The notes beneath the pieces are model-generated. The model ran no database searches and had not been told where the DNA came from. It worked only from the letters and a program-made list of their open reading frames with translations. Positions 1 to 14,590 of a DNA stretch of 64,000 nt are shown here, piece after piece (the stretch's first letter is position 1; every line of letters begins with the position of its first letter). The position numbers and the translations under genes were made by a program. Source of the DNA: Littorina saxatilis (Eukaryota; Mollusca; Gastropoda; Littorinimorpha; Littorinidae); the NCBI RefSeq assembly GCF_037325665.1, contig NC_090254.1, positions 21,465,532 to 21,529,531 on the forward strand, in the 5' to 3' direction.

Positions 1-624
1 CACACACTGACACACATCACACACACACACCCACACACACCTTTCGCAGTTCGCTCACAGTTCTTCTCTTTTCCATCGTCGCCATCTTCGAAGCTTGCTT
101 CGCTTTTCAGGGGAGATAACCCGTTTATCACATTCGCTGCTGACTTGTGGGTCAAGTCTAGACATAATCCTTCCCGTCTAAAGAATGGTGTAAACCACCC
201 AGAGATATGTCTCGGCTTTAACATCAGTTTAACACCATCTTTCCACTTGGACATATTCTAAAACATCTACAACCTCGCCGCCGCTTTTTTTGCCGAGTTG
301 ATTTTTGTTCTAAATTAGTTTCGCAGTTGGATGTAGGTGTTCGTTACTAGGGCCTATATCATTGATTTCCAGCCCTGCTCAGCGGCAAGTGGTCAGGCTG
401 ATTGTTGGTATGTGTCCCAGTGCATGGGTACCTTTATTACATATAGACTACTTGAAGGCCTGGGGAGATCTGTAATTTACATAATTATTTGGTAAGGAAA
501 ATATGTTTGAATGTCAGCCGACTACCGTCTGAACCCAAATGTAAAGTTGCAGCTGTTCGCTTTTTTTCACCGTTAAGAAAAAAAGAAAATGTCTTAATGA
601 AGTTTTGATTCAGATAAATGGAGG

Positions 625-690
<66 letters not shown>

Positions 691-895
691 GAATTATATT
701 AAAATCTAATTTTGTCACCCTTTTTAAACCTATTAATTTAAGTTTCCGACTATATATGTTCAGTCAAAAAATCATCACGTTTTTCATGAAGACGAGTGTA
801 GACCATGTGTTTTGAGATTGCTTTGTGTGTCTGACTGGCAACGACAGCGTGGGCCTTATCTAAAATTAATCAGTTTCGCTTGTGACATACCGTGT
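1..895. other. 5' flank of gene 1, no gene seen
   Basis: The first ~45 bases are a CA-rich tract and a (GACA)n microsatellite occupies about 630-690. No coding exon or recognisable element was found in the rest. The region immediately upstream of 896 is the likely proximal promoter of gene 1. Confidence 0.6.
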
Positions 896-918
896 CCAAT
901 CGTAATCGAGGTATAAAA
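896..918 (+). promoter_or_regulatory. CCAAT box and TATA box of gene 1
   Basis: A CCAAT pentamer at 896-900 is followed by TATAAAA at 912-918. A TATA box at this place predicts transcription starting about 30 bases downstream, near 942-950. That leaves a 5' UTR of roughly 75 bases before the ATG at 1020. The two boxes are closer together than usual, so the CCAAT may be incidental. The start site itself is inferred. Confidence 0.5.
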
Positions 919-1019
919 CAACAGTAAAGATTGTACCTTCTGTGACAGTGAACACTGGCTCGCTCTGGAGCCGTACTGCAGAAAGTTGCGCTACATTTTC
1001 TGAAGGAACTACAGTCGCC

Positions 1020-4000
1020 ATGACGTCATCATTGTTCAGCATCATTACAGCACTGCTGTTAACGGGTGCGACAGTGATTTCGGTTTGTGCAACGGGCTCT
1101 TCATCGATTGTTAATGCTGTGACTGTTGACTATTTCCCCTGTTCTGATCCTGCCGCTCTTGATGCCTCTCTCTCAACCATTCTGCATCAGCAACCGGGTA
1201 GAAGTCAGACAGAGTGTGTCAGCGCGTGCTATCGTCATAGTTCGTGCACATCTGTTGCGCACGTGCAGAACGATGACGTCACTTCGACTTGCTTTTTGCT
1301 GGGCGGCATCAGCCGGACTCCTGCGGTTTTTACTCAGCCTGCAAAGTGCACCATGCTGATTCTGGTGAGCTGGCCGCACTCTGCTTGAACGGTTCAAGAT
1401 AGAATTCAAGAACACGGTATCCCAAATAAACTCGACTCTCGCCTTCCAGAGTCCACCTTTATTAAAGAGAAGGTTGCCTAATATGGACCACTTTTTGTTT
1501 CATGCTGATAACTGGCTTGTTTTCTTGCAAAGAAGTTTCATTTTGTGTTTGGCAGTCCTTCTATTTTAGGTTAACCGTTAGGCCTAATTAGAGCGAATTA
1601 GCTTTGATTAACATTCAGCTAAAATTAAATACAGAAAAATTCACAAATGGTCCATACTAGGAGCCTGGGCGCCTAATATGGACCAGTGAAGAGGCCTTGA
1701 CGAATAACTGTAAAAATCCCCCCATACTTCAAAATAACATGATACAACTTAGTGTGTAAGTCACAATAATTCAAAATATGCTTTAGGTTTATCTGTTTCG
1801 GTTTGACGAGAACGTCATTTGAAGCACATGAAACTAAAGAAACTTATTAAACAAAAAAAAAACACAGAAAGAAAATAAACGAAATTATCAATTTCCACGA
1901 AAAGAAGACTATTTGTTATATTTGTTTGAAAGCTCGAAGGCTAGTTATAGATTATTTTCAGCAAGCTTCTTAATGAATTAATGAAACCAGCCTTCAGCTT
2001 TTATTTTCTTCTATTTGTTGAAGATGGCCCATATTCCATACTTTCAGATTATGCAATTATTTGTAGTAGAAACTCGGGTTTAACATCGCTAAATGTAACA
2101 AATACAGTATTAACTGTCATATGGAGCAATTTTTATGTGATTAGAGCTTTGGCTGTGGTCAGAAATAGTTCGTTTTAAGCGTCACATTTTTAGTGAACGC
2201 TACCAAAAGTGTAAAGAAGAGAAAAAGCCTTACGGTTTTGTGGTTTGTGTTTTTGAAACAGTCTATAGACATGTGCAAGTTATCCAGAGAGGATAAATAC
2301 AGCAAATAAAATAGTTTTGAGCGCTCGAGCACCGTTAGTTTGCCAGAATAGGAGGTGGTCCATATTAGGAGCCAGTCCATATTAGCCAACCTTCCCCTAC
2401 TTGTTATCATTTTGAGACTTTTCATTTCTCTTTAAAATAAAAATAAAACAATAAAGAAGATCAATAACAACAGCCAACTATTAAGCAAACAAACATTTAC
2501 ACAACCATACACACACTAGCGGCAATGCTTTCATTATACCTGTGTAAAGATATTTTAGTGGAACAATGACATGTTTTTGCAGAATCCATGTCCGGCCGGC
2601 ATTGCGGTGTCTCGTGGTCAGTGTCAGTGTCCAAAGGGTCTCACTGGTCAGTTCTGCGAGATCCAAAACCCAGGTAAGATATGCACATGTATTTGTTGTA
2701 CATGTATTTACAAATCCAGCACACAGCTGATAATAACTCAAGTTAGTGGTTGATTTCAATAACCGCTTTCAAATTGGGAGTAGATAAAAATTTAAAAAAA
2801 GGAAAGAGATGAAAAACGATGACAACAAATGCACAAGTACGTTTCTGCTAAGGGGTGTTGATGTGAAAACAAGACATGCCTTTATGCAGAGAATATAATG
2901 AAACAAAATTCAAAATTGATTGCTTAATTAATGATAGATTTTGGGGTGTTATTTCTTCATTGCAAAGTTTCTGAAAATCAGACCGAAGTGAGTGAGAGAT
3001 ATGCACACATGATCTCACAGCAATGCATGGAACAAATATGAAGTAAAAATGCAACTACCAAGTGAGTCTAATTTTCCTAATTCCATGTAACTTTTGCTCG
3101 CTGTTGTCTTGAGTTCTGAGTGCTCCAATGTTGACTTTAACTTGATGTAAACATGAGGTTCTGGAAAGATGGATGGATGGATGGATAGATGGAGGAAGGG
3201 ATGGATGAATTGGTGGATTGATGGATGGATGGATGGATGGATGGATTGATTGATCGAATGATTCATTGATTAATTCGTTGATTAATTCATTGATTCATCG
3301 ATTCAGCCGAATGCCTCAACACCTGGAAGAAAGCGTATTCCAGCGATGGCACCGGAGATTTGAACGCCGTCGTCAATAGCAACCGGATTACTGCAGGAGG
3401 CTACCTGAAGGCGGGGCTGCAGGACAGTGATGGGTCCCTGCTCGTGCTCAACGGAAAAATTTTCTTCTCTGATGTCGGCTCCAACTTCGCCAGCCAGGTT
3501 AGATGTTATCACACGTTTACGGCATATTTTACTCCAACAGTGGTACCTGCAATGATGGGTTCCTCCGATGACAGACAATATGTCCCAATGAAAAGACACG
3601 TTCCACTGTCCCTTTGTCTATCATCTTCAACAAACTCTACCTGTCAACACAGGCCACTTGCAATATAGGGACACTTTTGGCTGGTCCAAAGTTTTTTTTA
3701 TTTTTTATCTCCATCGCATTTACAGTGAAAACTAAACAAAACAAAAACAGACGTAAAAGGAAAAATGTATAGAAAGAGGAACCTGGAGAAGAAAAACAAG
3801 TAAACAAACAAAACAAAACAAAATAAAACTAAAAGCAACAAGCTCAGACAAACAAACAAAGAAAAAAACAAATAGTGGGGCTCGTATGTTGCAGACGCAC
3901 TCATAAATCATTCACATCTTGCAACAAACACCATACTTTGTGATATTGTTCCTTATAATTATTTAAGGGATTTCAGATACAGAGTCACTTCAGAAATCGT

Positions 4001-7000
4001 TTTTTTGGTCTTTGATAGGGAATAAAAGGCTGCATTTACAGCAGACGAAATTCGTACCAAAAGCGCTCAGCAGTAAATATTCCCAACTCAGCAAATGTAA
4101 AATTCAATTGTTTACCATGCACCAGAAGTTGTCTGCTGATAACACATGCATGACATAAATACTCTTATGGATATTTTTGTGTTCTGGTATTTAATTTGAT
4201 CGTTTTTAGAATTTTATATATCCGCAGCATGAAAATTCAAGATGGCGGCCTCCGCAACATTGCGTGTTTTGATTTGAGCGAAAACAACGTTTCTGAAGGT
4301 AAGTTTTCAAGAATACGCATCCATTCACCAATGTCACATCATTTTACTGTTTAATTCTCCCCTGGGGTCTGTTATTCATCGGGTGAAGCGCTGAAATGCA
4401 GAGACTTTGTTTAATCTTGCAATAGCTCATCAGCTGGATTGTGATGCTGATAGATCTAGATCTATCGGTTGAGTAAGGAAATCATGATCGCCACGCTGGT
4501 GATTTTAAACAGATTAAACGAACTTTGAATAAAAGGCGAGGAGAAAGAGATTGTTCATGGTATGATAAATGATTAGTCCTGCCTACGTTAAGGACTTCCA
4601 TAAGGTGGGGAGGGGTAGAGTCAAAAACTGAGTGAGGGTAGGCCAGATAGTAGGATGACCAGCTGGAGATAAAAACACTCCACTCCCCATGTCTTTACAG
4701 TGTTGTGATCAAACTTTCAAAGACGGTAGGTAACAGACAAAAGCATACAGTGTATGCTAATCAAATGAGATAAGTGGTTTTGAAAAATGAAGAGGTACCG
4801 CTCTTTGAGTTTTACAATTTTGGTTTGTTGCTTGTTTCTCATCCTTTTGCTTATTTGAAGTTGACCGTGCATTGGTGTGAATTTTATTTTTACAGGATAT
4901 ATACAAGAGTTACACCACATGCCGGTTCCTGGGAACAAGCGTTCTGCATTTATTCTGGTGCCACAGAAGGGAGCCGATTTAGTAGTACTACTGTATCAAG
5001 GTTTGTTACCTAATACATCTTAACAGTAAGATATTTTTATTTGTATTAATTGGAACATGTTTGCACATCATTTGTAAGCGACCTCTGTGAATTTGATGGG
5101 TTTAACGTACGAACCCTCACTATGGTCAACATTCTGTTAGCGACTGTTTGAAGCGAATAAATGTAGCGGTCAGAAAGATTCCAGAATCAGTTGGGTCACT
5201 GGAAACTGTGTTTGTTTGTTTTTTTAACCTGAAACAGTAAGAATTATACGAATTCATGAAATACAATTTTCTTTCATTTTGGTCTGTTGTGTGAAGACTT
5301 GCTAACCCGGCTTTGACCGACTCTCTGAGATAGTAAACATTATTCAAATACATTCAAATAAAAATGTCACTTTTCATCTTTTGTGTGAAGGGTACCCCAG
5401 GCTGATTTCCTGCACCATGGATGTAGAGGAGGCCAGACAGTCTGCTTCTCATTCCAGCTGTGTTGCGTTTTTTTCTCCTCGTGAAGTGTATCGCCACATT
5501 GCCAAAGCCATTGGCCAAGAGAAGTCACCCTGTCTGCCCATTTTGCATAGCCTTACAGGCTGTGACACTATGTCGTTCTTCAATGGTATTGGGGAATCAG
5601 AAGGCTTGGGAAGTATGGCAAGCATTTGAAGACGTCACTCAAACTTTCTTCAGGTTGTCTGCTCCTCTTTGTAAGCTGAGTACCACTGACAGGGCAGCAC
5701 AAGAGCTTTTTGGTGTACATTTGTAGGACAAAACCAGCAACGTACTGGGTGTAAACAGTGCTAGACGGTACCTCTTCAGTAAAAAGAGCTGCCAAATTGA
5801 CCATAATCCCCTTACAAGTGAGGTGCTGCTGCAGGACATGAGATTGAGAAGAGCCATCTACCTATTAGACTTCCAAACTTTGTGGGCTGGCAGTTCAAGG
5901 CTGGAAAGTGGGAGTCATTCTGGACGAGCTTTCAAGAGGTATCCAGCGTGTGCCGAGAACTCATGAGGTGTGCCTGCAAGAAGAGCTGTACAACAAAACG
6001 CTGCAAATGCTGCTAAGAAGGACTGCAGAGCACAGCTCTCTGCAAATGTGCTTGCATGCCTGTGAAAACTGTCAGCATCTAAACTGTGCAAAAATATTAT
6101 TGCACCCATTTTCATACCCCAACTCAAACTTTTATTCCTGTGTCTATGCCATTAAAGGCTCGCATCTTCGCTATCTGGCACATTTTTTTTTAACATCATC
6201 ATTTACGCCGTCAAAATAAGGATACCCTTGACGTGACAAAGAGATGTGACAAAAACTTCGGGTACCTTTTAAAAAGCCGACGACAATTCCTGAGGCACAA
6301 CTGGGTCACTGTTGTATACGAAGAGAAAGTCAACTTGATCATCCATCCAGAACAGGTTGTTTTATTTCGCCATCTTGCATATTTCTAGTGTTGTGCCCTT
6401 GTACCTACTGATGTATGTGTCGATCTCACGGATGAGATGTTTATGTGTCAAATTTGAGGGATACCCAAGTCAACTAAAATCCATGTATTTTAGCAATGAC
6501 CAAGTGGGTTGCGTTGAAACTTTCAGGAATGTGTGTCTACGCACGAGGCGTAGTTCAACCGTTTGAGTACACTTCCAAATCTTCACGAAATAATATTTTA
6601 AAAACTGCCACAGGTTTGTTGGCTTACATCCCACATATTTTTGACTTCGCATGTATATATGACAGATGGTTGTTTCAAGTACTGCCAAAGTTTCTTTTGA
6701 GTATAGACACTTGCCGGAATGTGCTAGTTGTGTAAACACATGAGAACAAACAACGTTTTCGAAATACAGCGATTATGAATTTTAGTCGACTTTTGAGTTG
6801 ATACATTACATTTTTATCAGTTTTATTTTGGGGGTACCCTTATTTGGGCGGCGGTCAAATAACCCATGTAAAGGCCACCTTTTATCTTAAAAGTGTTCCA
6901 GTTAGCCAAGTTGAGTGCCCTCAATAGCATACATTGAATATAACAGCACAGGAATGAATGTTTTCGTTTTGGTATGAAAATTGGTGCAATATATATATTT

Positions 7001-10000
7001 TTGCACAGTTTAGGTAATCCACAAATTCTTCAACCCTGCCACCCACACCGTCCAATCATTCTCTGCACCAACAATACATGTATTGTTTGTTTAAAAATGT
7101 GTTTGTGTTAGTTTCTATTGCAAGAGAATGTCTTGTAGCATCAAAAATGCCTAAATACCCTTTTATTGACGGCCATTTTGAAAATTGTAAAACAACTACT
7201 GATTTCTGAATTTTTTCACGGTGGCTCTGTATCAGGTTTTGTTAAGCAAAAGCAAATGTCCATTTACGCCAAATTTGCTGTTAATCACATGAAGTGAAAT
7301 ATGCCTAACATGCCCAACCGTTTACACTGGCGGCCATTTTGAAAAATTGTTTAAAAACTACCCATTTTTTTATTTTTCGCGATGGCTCTGTATCAGGTTT
7401 TGTTAAGCACATAAAACTCTTCATATTTGCTTAATTTGGTGTTTGTTGCATGATTTGAATGATTTTGCAACATAGGAGCCCCACTAAAAGAACAAGTCGC
7501 GTACTTAAAGGCGAAAATACAACATTTAGTCAAGTAGCTGTCGAACTCACAGAATGTTTGTTCGTTCATGGGCTGAAACTCCCACGGCTTTTACGTGTAT
7601 GACCGTTTTTACCCCGCCATTTAGGCAGCCATACGCCGCTTTCGGAGGAAGCATGCTGGGAATTTTCGTGTTTCTATAACCCACCGAACTCTGACATGGA
7701 TTACAGGATCTTTTTCGTGCGCACTTGGTCTTGTGCTTGCGTGTACACACGGGGGTGTTCGGACACCGAGGAGAGTCTGCACACAAAGTTGACTCTGAGA
7801 AATAAATCTCTCGCCGAACGTGGGGACGAACTCACGCTGACAGCGGCCAACTGGATACAGATCCAGCGCGCTACCGACTGAGCTACATCCCCGCCCGAAC
7901 TCACAGAATGAAACTGAACGCAATGCAACGCAGCAAGACCGTATACTCGTAGCATCGTCAGTCCACCGCTCACGGCATAGGCAGTGAAATTGACAAGAAG
8001 AGCGGGGTAGTAGTTGCGCTGGGAAGGATAGCACGCTTTTCTGTACCTCTCTTCGTTTTAACTTTCTGAGCGTGTTTTTAATCCAAACATATCATATCTA
8101 TATGTTTTTGGAATCAGGAACCGACAAGGAATAAGATGAAAGTTTTTAAATTGATTTCGAAAATTTAATTTTGATAATAATTTTTATATATTTAATTTTC
8201 AGAGCTTGTTTTTAATCCGAATATAACATATTTATATGTTTTTGGAATCAGCAAATGATGGAGGATAAGATAAACGTAAATTTGGATCGTTTTATAAAAA
8301 ACATATTTTTACAATTTTCCGATTTTTAATGACCAAAGTCATTAATTAATTTTTAAGCCACCACGCTGAAATGCAATACCAAAGTCCGGGCTTCGTCGAA
8401 CAATACCTGACCAAAATTTCAACCAATTTGGTTGAAAAATGAGGGCGTGACAGTGCCGCCTCAACTTTCACGAAAAGCCGAATATGACGTCATCAAAGAC
8501 ATTTATCAAAAAAATGAAAAAAACGTCTGGGGATATCATACCCAGGAACTCTCATGTCAAATTTCATAAAGATCGGTCCAGTAGTTTGGTCTGAATCGCT
8601 CTACACGCACGCACGCACACACACATTCACACATACACCACGACCCTCGTCTCGATTCCCCCCTCTATGTTAAAACATTTAGTCATAACTTGACTAAATG
8701 TAAAAAGGGGTAGACGTTCAAGACAGTGACAAGCTCGCGAGAAATGTCTCTCCCCACGTTACGTTCTCTTTCTTAGGTTCTTGGGCTTCTCCGTGTCCTT
8801 TTCTGCTGTCGACTGAACAGACGATGACCAATAACTAACTAACTATTCTGCTGTGGACTGAACAGACGATAAACAATAACTAACTAGCTATTCTGCTGTC
8901 GACTGAACAGACGATAAACAATAACTAACTAATCTGCTGACGACTGAGCAGACGATAAACAATAACTAACTAACTATTCTGCTGTCGAATGAACTGACGA
9001 TAAACAATAACTAACTAACTATTCTGGTCGATAAAGATGAAAGAAAAGACGATATGGTCCCCTTGGACCAACAAACAAGTCGCGTAAGGCGAAAATACAA
9101 TATTTAGTCAAGTAGCTGTCGAACTCACAGAATGAAACTGAACGCAATGCCATTTTACTCGTAGCATCGTCAGGCCACCGCTCATGGCAAAGGCAGTGAA
9201 ATTGACAAGAAGAGCGGGGTAGTAGTTGCGCTAAGAAGGATAGCACGCTTTTCTGTACCTCTCTTTGTTTTAACTTTCTGAGCGTGTTTTTAATCCAAAC
9301 ATATCATATCTATATGTTTTTGGAATCAGGAACCGACAAGGAATAAGATGAAAGTGTTTTTAAATTGATTTGGACAATTTAATTTTGATAATAATTTTTA
9401 TATATTTAATTTTCAGAGCTTGTTTTTAATCCGAATATAACATATTTATATGTTTTTGGAATCAGCAAATGATGGAGAATAAGATAAACGTAAATTTGGA
9501 TCGTTTTTTAAATTTTTATTTTTTTTTTACAATTTTCCGATTTTTAATGACCAAAGTCATTAATTAATTTTTAAGCCACCAAGCTGAAATGCAATACCGA
9601 ACCCCGGGCTTCGTCGAAGATTACTTGACCAAAATTTGAACCAATTTGGTTGAAAAATGAGGGCGTGACAGTGCCGCCTCAACTTTCACGAAAAGCCGGA
9701 TATGACGTCATCAAAGACATTTATCAAAAAAATGAAAAAAACATTCGGGGATTTCATACCCAGGAACTCTCATGTCAAATTTCATAAAGATCGGTCCAGT
9801 AGTTTAGTCTGAATCGCTCTACACACACGCACACACGCACACACGCACATACACCACGACCCTCGTTTCGATTCCCCCTCGATGTTAAAATATTTAGTCA
9901 AAACTTGACTAAATGTAAAAAGCTGGTCTTTCAACAAGCCACCAAACATCTTATAATAACTAACTAACTATTCTGCTGTCGACTGAACAGACGATAACTA

Positions 10001-12172
10001 ATAACTGACGAACTATTCTGCTGTTGACTGAATTGAACAGACGATAAACAATAACTAACTAATTATTCTGATGACGTCATCATGCTCCTCAGTATAACAT
10101 GACCACACACATTATTTTACGAGAAGTACAATGAAATCTTTCGGCAGGTGGCCCGATCTCTGTCCCGGAAGTCATGGGATCAATTTGACGAAGTTCCAGC
10201 GACGGAGTTCCGGTTTGTGAAGAGCCTTAGTGGGTACATGCAACAATTTACGGACATGGATGGTTCTGTGAACAGCAGTCAGCTCCCGCTTGTTGATTGG
10301 TTTGTCAGACTGCCCCACATGACCGTAAGTACGGTGTGTGTGTTGGACTGAGGGGGATGGTGTGTGTGTGTGTGTGTGTGTGTGTTGGAAGGGGTGGTGT
10401 GTGTGTGTGTGTGTGTGTGGTGTGTGTGTGTGTGTGTGTGTGTGTGCAAGTGAGACAGAGAAAGAGAGTCATTTGTGCAAGGTCGTATAGTATAGTTCAC
10501 TGATGTGGGATGCGGTGTTATTTAACCGGAACTAGCTTCAGTCGTACTTAGAGTACAATCATCAGTTACCCATCATCATACTCTCATATCATACAGCTCG
10601 GGTTAATATATATTCTTTTTCTGATACCATAATTAATAAGTTCAGTTCAGGGTTAATTTCAGTTGCCGTTCTCACTGTCCTAAAGTGGTACCCGCTTATA
10701 AGACAGCTAGTCGACCGGATTTTTTTCCCTTTTCTTATATCCGAGGTTTTTCTTGTCTGGAGACCTTGGATAAGAAACATATTTGGTAATTTATTTCTCA
10801 TCCGATGATCTTCCTTGTGGCATCAGATTTAGACAGTAGGATCTGCGTGTGTGTGTGTGTGTTTGAATGTGTGCACAGACAGCACTGGCACGAACGTACC
10901 TACAATTATGAATGTTAATGTTTGTCAGTGCGTGTCTTATGTATTTAGGGGTTTGTTTGTTTGTTTGTTTGTTTGCTTAACGCCCAGCCGACCACGAAGG
11001 GCCATATCAGGGCGGTGCTGCTTTGACATATAGCGTGCGCCACACACAAGACAGAAGTCGCAGCACAGGCTTCATGTCTCACCCAGTCACATTATTCTGA
11101 CACCGGACCAACCAGTCCTAGCACTAACCCCATAATGCCAGACGCCAGGCGGAGCAGCCACTAGATTGCCAATTTTAAAGTCTTAGGTATGACCCGGCCG
11201 GGGTTCGAACCCACGACCTCCCGATCACGGGGCGGACGTATTTAGGGGACAGAACTCACATAAAACACTGGGGTAGTCGTTCTTAGTTTGGATCCCGGGC
11301 GCAATAACTCATGCGAAGCGATCACAGTAGACACAGTAGATGTCAGAACAGATTTGTTGCTAAGTTGGCCGATAAACACGTGACGAGATCTAAGTGCGGA
11401 CAGAAGGACAGACAGAGAAGGAAACACTGGTGGAAAAAACACACAATTAAATCAGAGTGAAACCCATACACCCCTTTATTTACATAGGTGGTGATGTTAG
11501 GAGGATGGGGGAATGGTAAAGAATGATAAAGAAGTTCCGTTTGGGGTCCTGCTCCAGTGCGTGAAGCTTGCACATGGTTAAGTTTGAGTGTCAAAATCGG
11601 CACACATTATGTACTAAGGAGTCATTCAAACCCGCGAACTTTCTGTTTAGGTGCCTGCCTAGCTCTTGAATTTGTCTAGATGATATTTCACCCCAACATT
11701 AAATCATATGTAAATTTAACTTGGCTCAGTTCATACTGGTAATTTCCTATATCCGAGGCCTGGCGCGTCCAGGAAAGGAACACTTCCTTTTGTGTAACAG
11801 AGGCTTTCTTGTAACCGAGGTTTTCTTATCCGGAGATTTTTTAGTGGAAAAAAAGGATACCTTTGGCAGGGAAAAATGTTCTTTCCTATAAGCGATGTTT
11901 CTTATATCCGAGTTTCTTATAATTTGGTTCGACTGTAGTTCTCTTGTGCCTCTGCACCTCTTCCTTCAGAGTCTTTCTGAGGTGGTATGCACGAAAAAGT
12001 ACCTAACCTACTGGGGCCTGCATGTGCTTGGTAGGATTAGTTGAAATTGAAATGTGATTGATATTTCAACCAATCCGACCCAGGGCTTGTGTCTAATTCT
12101 TTTAGTCATGTTCTCGTGCACACATTCAATCTGCTTTCGTTTAGAACAGGGTGCTTAAATGATCTACGGCGC

Positions 12173-12258
<86 letters not shown>

Positions 12259-14558
12259 ACATCATCGTCATCGTCGTCGACGTCGTATTCCTCAAGTCTC
12301 CGGTAGTGTTAATTTGCTCAGCCTGAGGTGGGGTTCCGTATAAATACCGTTCAGCAGTGAAACTAGGCCATCACTGTCACTGTATGAAGATTATTTAAAC
12401 CTCTGATTTGAGTCGGTTTTTTTTCTGGTTTGTTTTTTCTCTCACTCAGAACATGGTGTTCAAGTACAACACCAACGGCGACGCACTCAGCGGAAAGACC
12501 TTAGTTGACCTAGACAGCGCAGTGCGGAACGGACAGGTCATCGTGACCTACAACGCTGTGCACGTGAATCGCTCGCAGAGCGGCGCGGCGAACCTCATGC
12601 ACCTCAGTCGCTATCACTATGAGATCAGCAGGAGGCCGGGCACCTATAATTTCCAGTCAAATAGTTACTGGCTCACCCAAAAACATTCCACAGGTATGTT
12701 TTGGCAGCTGCTCGTCAGAAGAAAAAAAACTGTTTAAAAAAGTGTTTTATTTGAACAGTTATTGGTACAATACAAAAAGAAACTTTCTATGAAAAAGAAC
12801 TGTCAAAGTCACATGCATCAACAGACGCATAGAATCACGGAAACAACGACAACATTTGAATCAACTCCTACTTTGCGAACAAAAAAACCCGGGACAAGCG
12901 ATAAACTCCCACAAAAGAGAATGAAACGGAGAGAGAGGGAAATGGGGGGGGGGGGGGGGGGGGGGGGGGGGGAGAGGCTGATGACTGACTGACTGACTGA
13001 CAGACAACACACTCGGTGACTGTTCGGTCAATAGCTAAGCGATCTTGGCGACGCCGTAGGTCGTGAGCTCCCATAGATCTATATATTTCAGGGGGGGGGG
13101 GGGGGAGGGGGGGGGAGGCTGATGACTGACTGACTGACTGACAAACAGACAACACACTCGGTGACTGTTCGGTCGGAAGCTAAGCGATCATGGCGACGCC
13201 GGTGCTCGTGAGCTACCATGTACATATTTTGGAAAGAAAGGGGTGTCATAACGAGCGGACACTCCACAAAGTTAGTTAGTTAGTTAGTTGTTGCTTTTTG
13301 GGTCCAGCGGACCATATAGGCCAAATCAGGACCCCACTCCACAAAATGCACATCGGTGTCACTGTGATGATCGCTTCTGAACACCGCTTGACATAACTGA
13401 ATTTATCATCGGCAATGGTTTGCCAGAGTGTTTTTAAGAGGAGCAACTCGTCCAAACTCGTGAAACCCCCGACAGAGTTATACAGTACTATGGAATCCCC
13501 CTGTTAAGACCCCCGAATTTAAGACTTCTCCCTTTTTAAGACCTTCATCTTTCAGATTTTTTGTTCATGATATCTGTAAATGTACCCCACATTTAAGACT
13601 CCCTCCTTTTTATATTTAGTCAAGTTTTGACTAAATATTTTAACATCGAGGGGGAATCGAAACGAGGGTCGTGGTGTATGTGTGTGTGTGTGTGCGTGTG
13701 TGTGTGTTTGTAGAGCGATTCAGACTAAACTACTGGACCGATCTTTATGAAATTTGACATGAGAGTTCCTGGGTATGAAATCCCCGAACGTTTTTTTCAT
13801 TTTTTTGATAAATGTCTTTGATGACGTCATATCCGGCTTTTTGTGAAAGTTGAGGCGGCACTGTCACGCCCTCATTTTTCAACCAAATTGGTTGAAATTT
13901 TGGTCAAGTAATCTTCGACGAAGCCCGGGGTTCGGTATTGCATTTCAGCTTGGTGGCTTAAAAATTAATTCATGACTTTGGTCATTAAAAATCTGAAAAT
14001 TGTAAAAAAAAAAAAAATTTATAAAACGATCCAAATTTACGTTTATCTTATTCTCCATCATTTGCTGATTCCAAAAACATATAAATATGTTATATTCGGA
14101 TTAAAAACAAGCTCTGAAAATTAAATATATAAAAGTTATTATCAAAATTAAATTGTCCAAATCAATTTAAAAACACTTTCATCTTATTCCTTGTCGGTTC
14201 CTGATTCCAAAAACATATAGATATGATATGTTTGGATTAAAAACACGCTCAGAAAGTTAAAACAAAGAGAGGTACAGAAAAGCGTGCTATCCTTCTTAGC
14301 GCAACTACTACCCCGCTCTTCTTGTCAATTTCACTGCCTTTGCCATGAGCGGTGGACTGACGATGCTACGAGTATACGGTCTTGCTGAAAAATTACATTG
14401 CGTTCAGTTTCATTCTGTGAGTTCGACAGCTACTTGACTAAATATTGTATTTTCGCCTTACGCGACTTGTTATATTTAGTCAAGTTTTGACTAAATATTT
14501 TAACATCGAGGGGGAATCGAAACGAGGGTCGTGGTGTATGTGTGTGTGTATCTGTGTG

Positions 14559-14590
<32 letters not shown>

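Noticed and set aside
7621-8034. 137-codon - strand ORF
   Set aside because: Spans SINE-A and R copy 1 sequence. Similar frames appear in other R copies by shared sequence.
12089-12343. ORF with a long poly-His stretch
   Set aside because: Produced by the (ATC)n microsatellite in intron 4 of gene 1.
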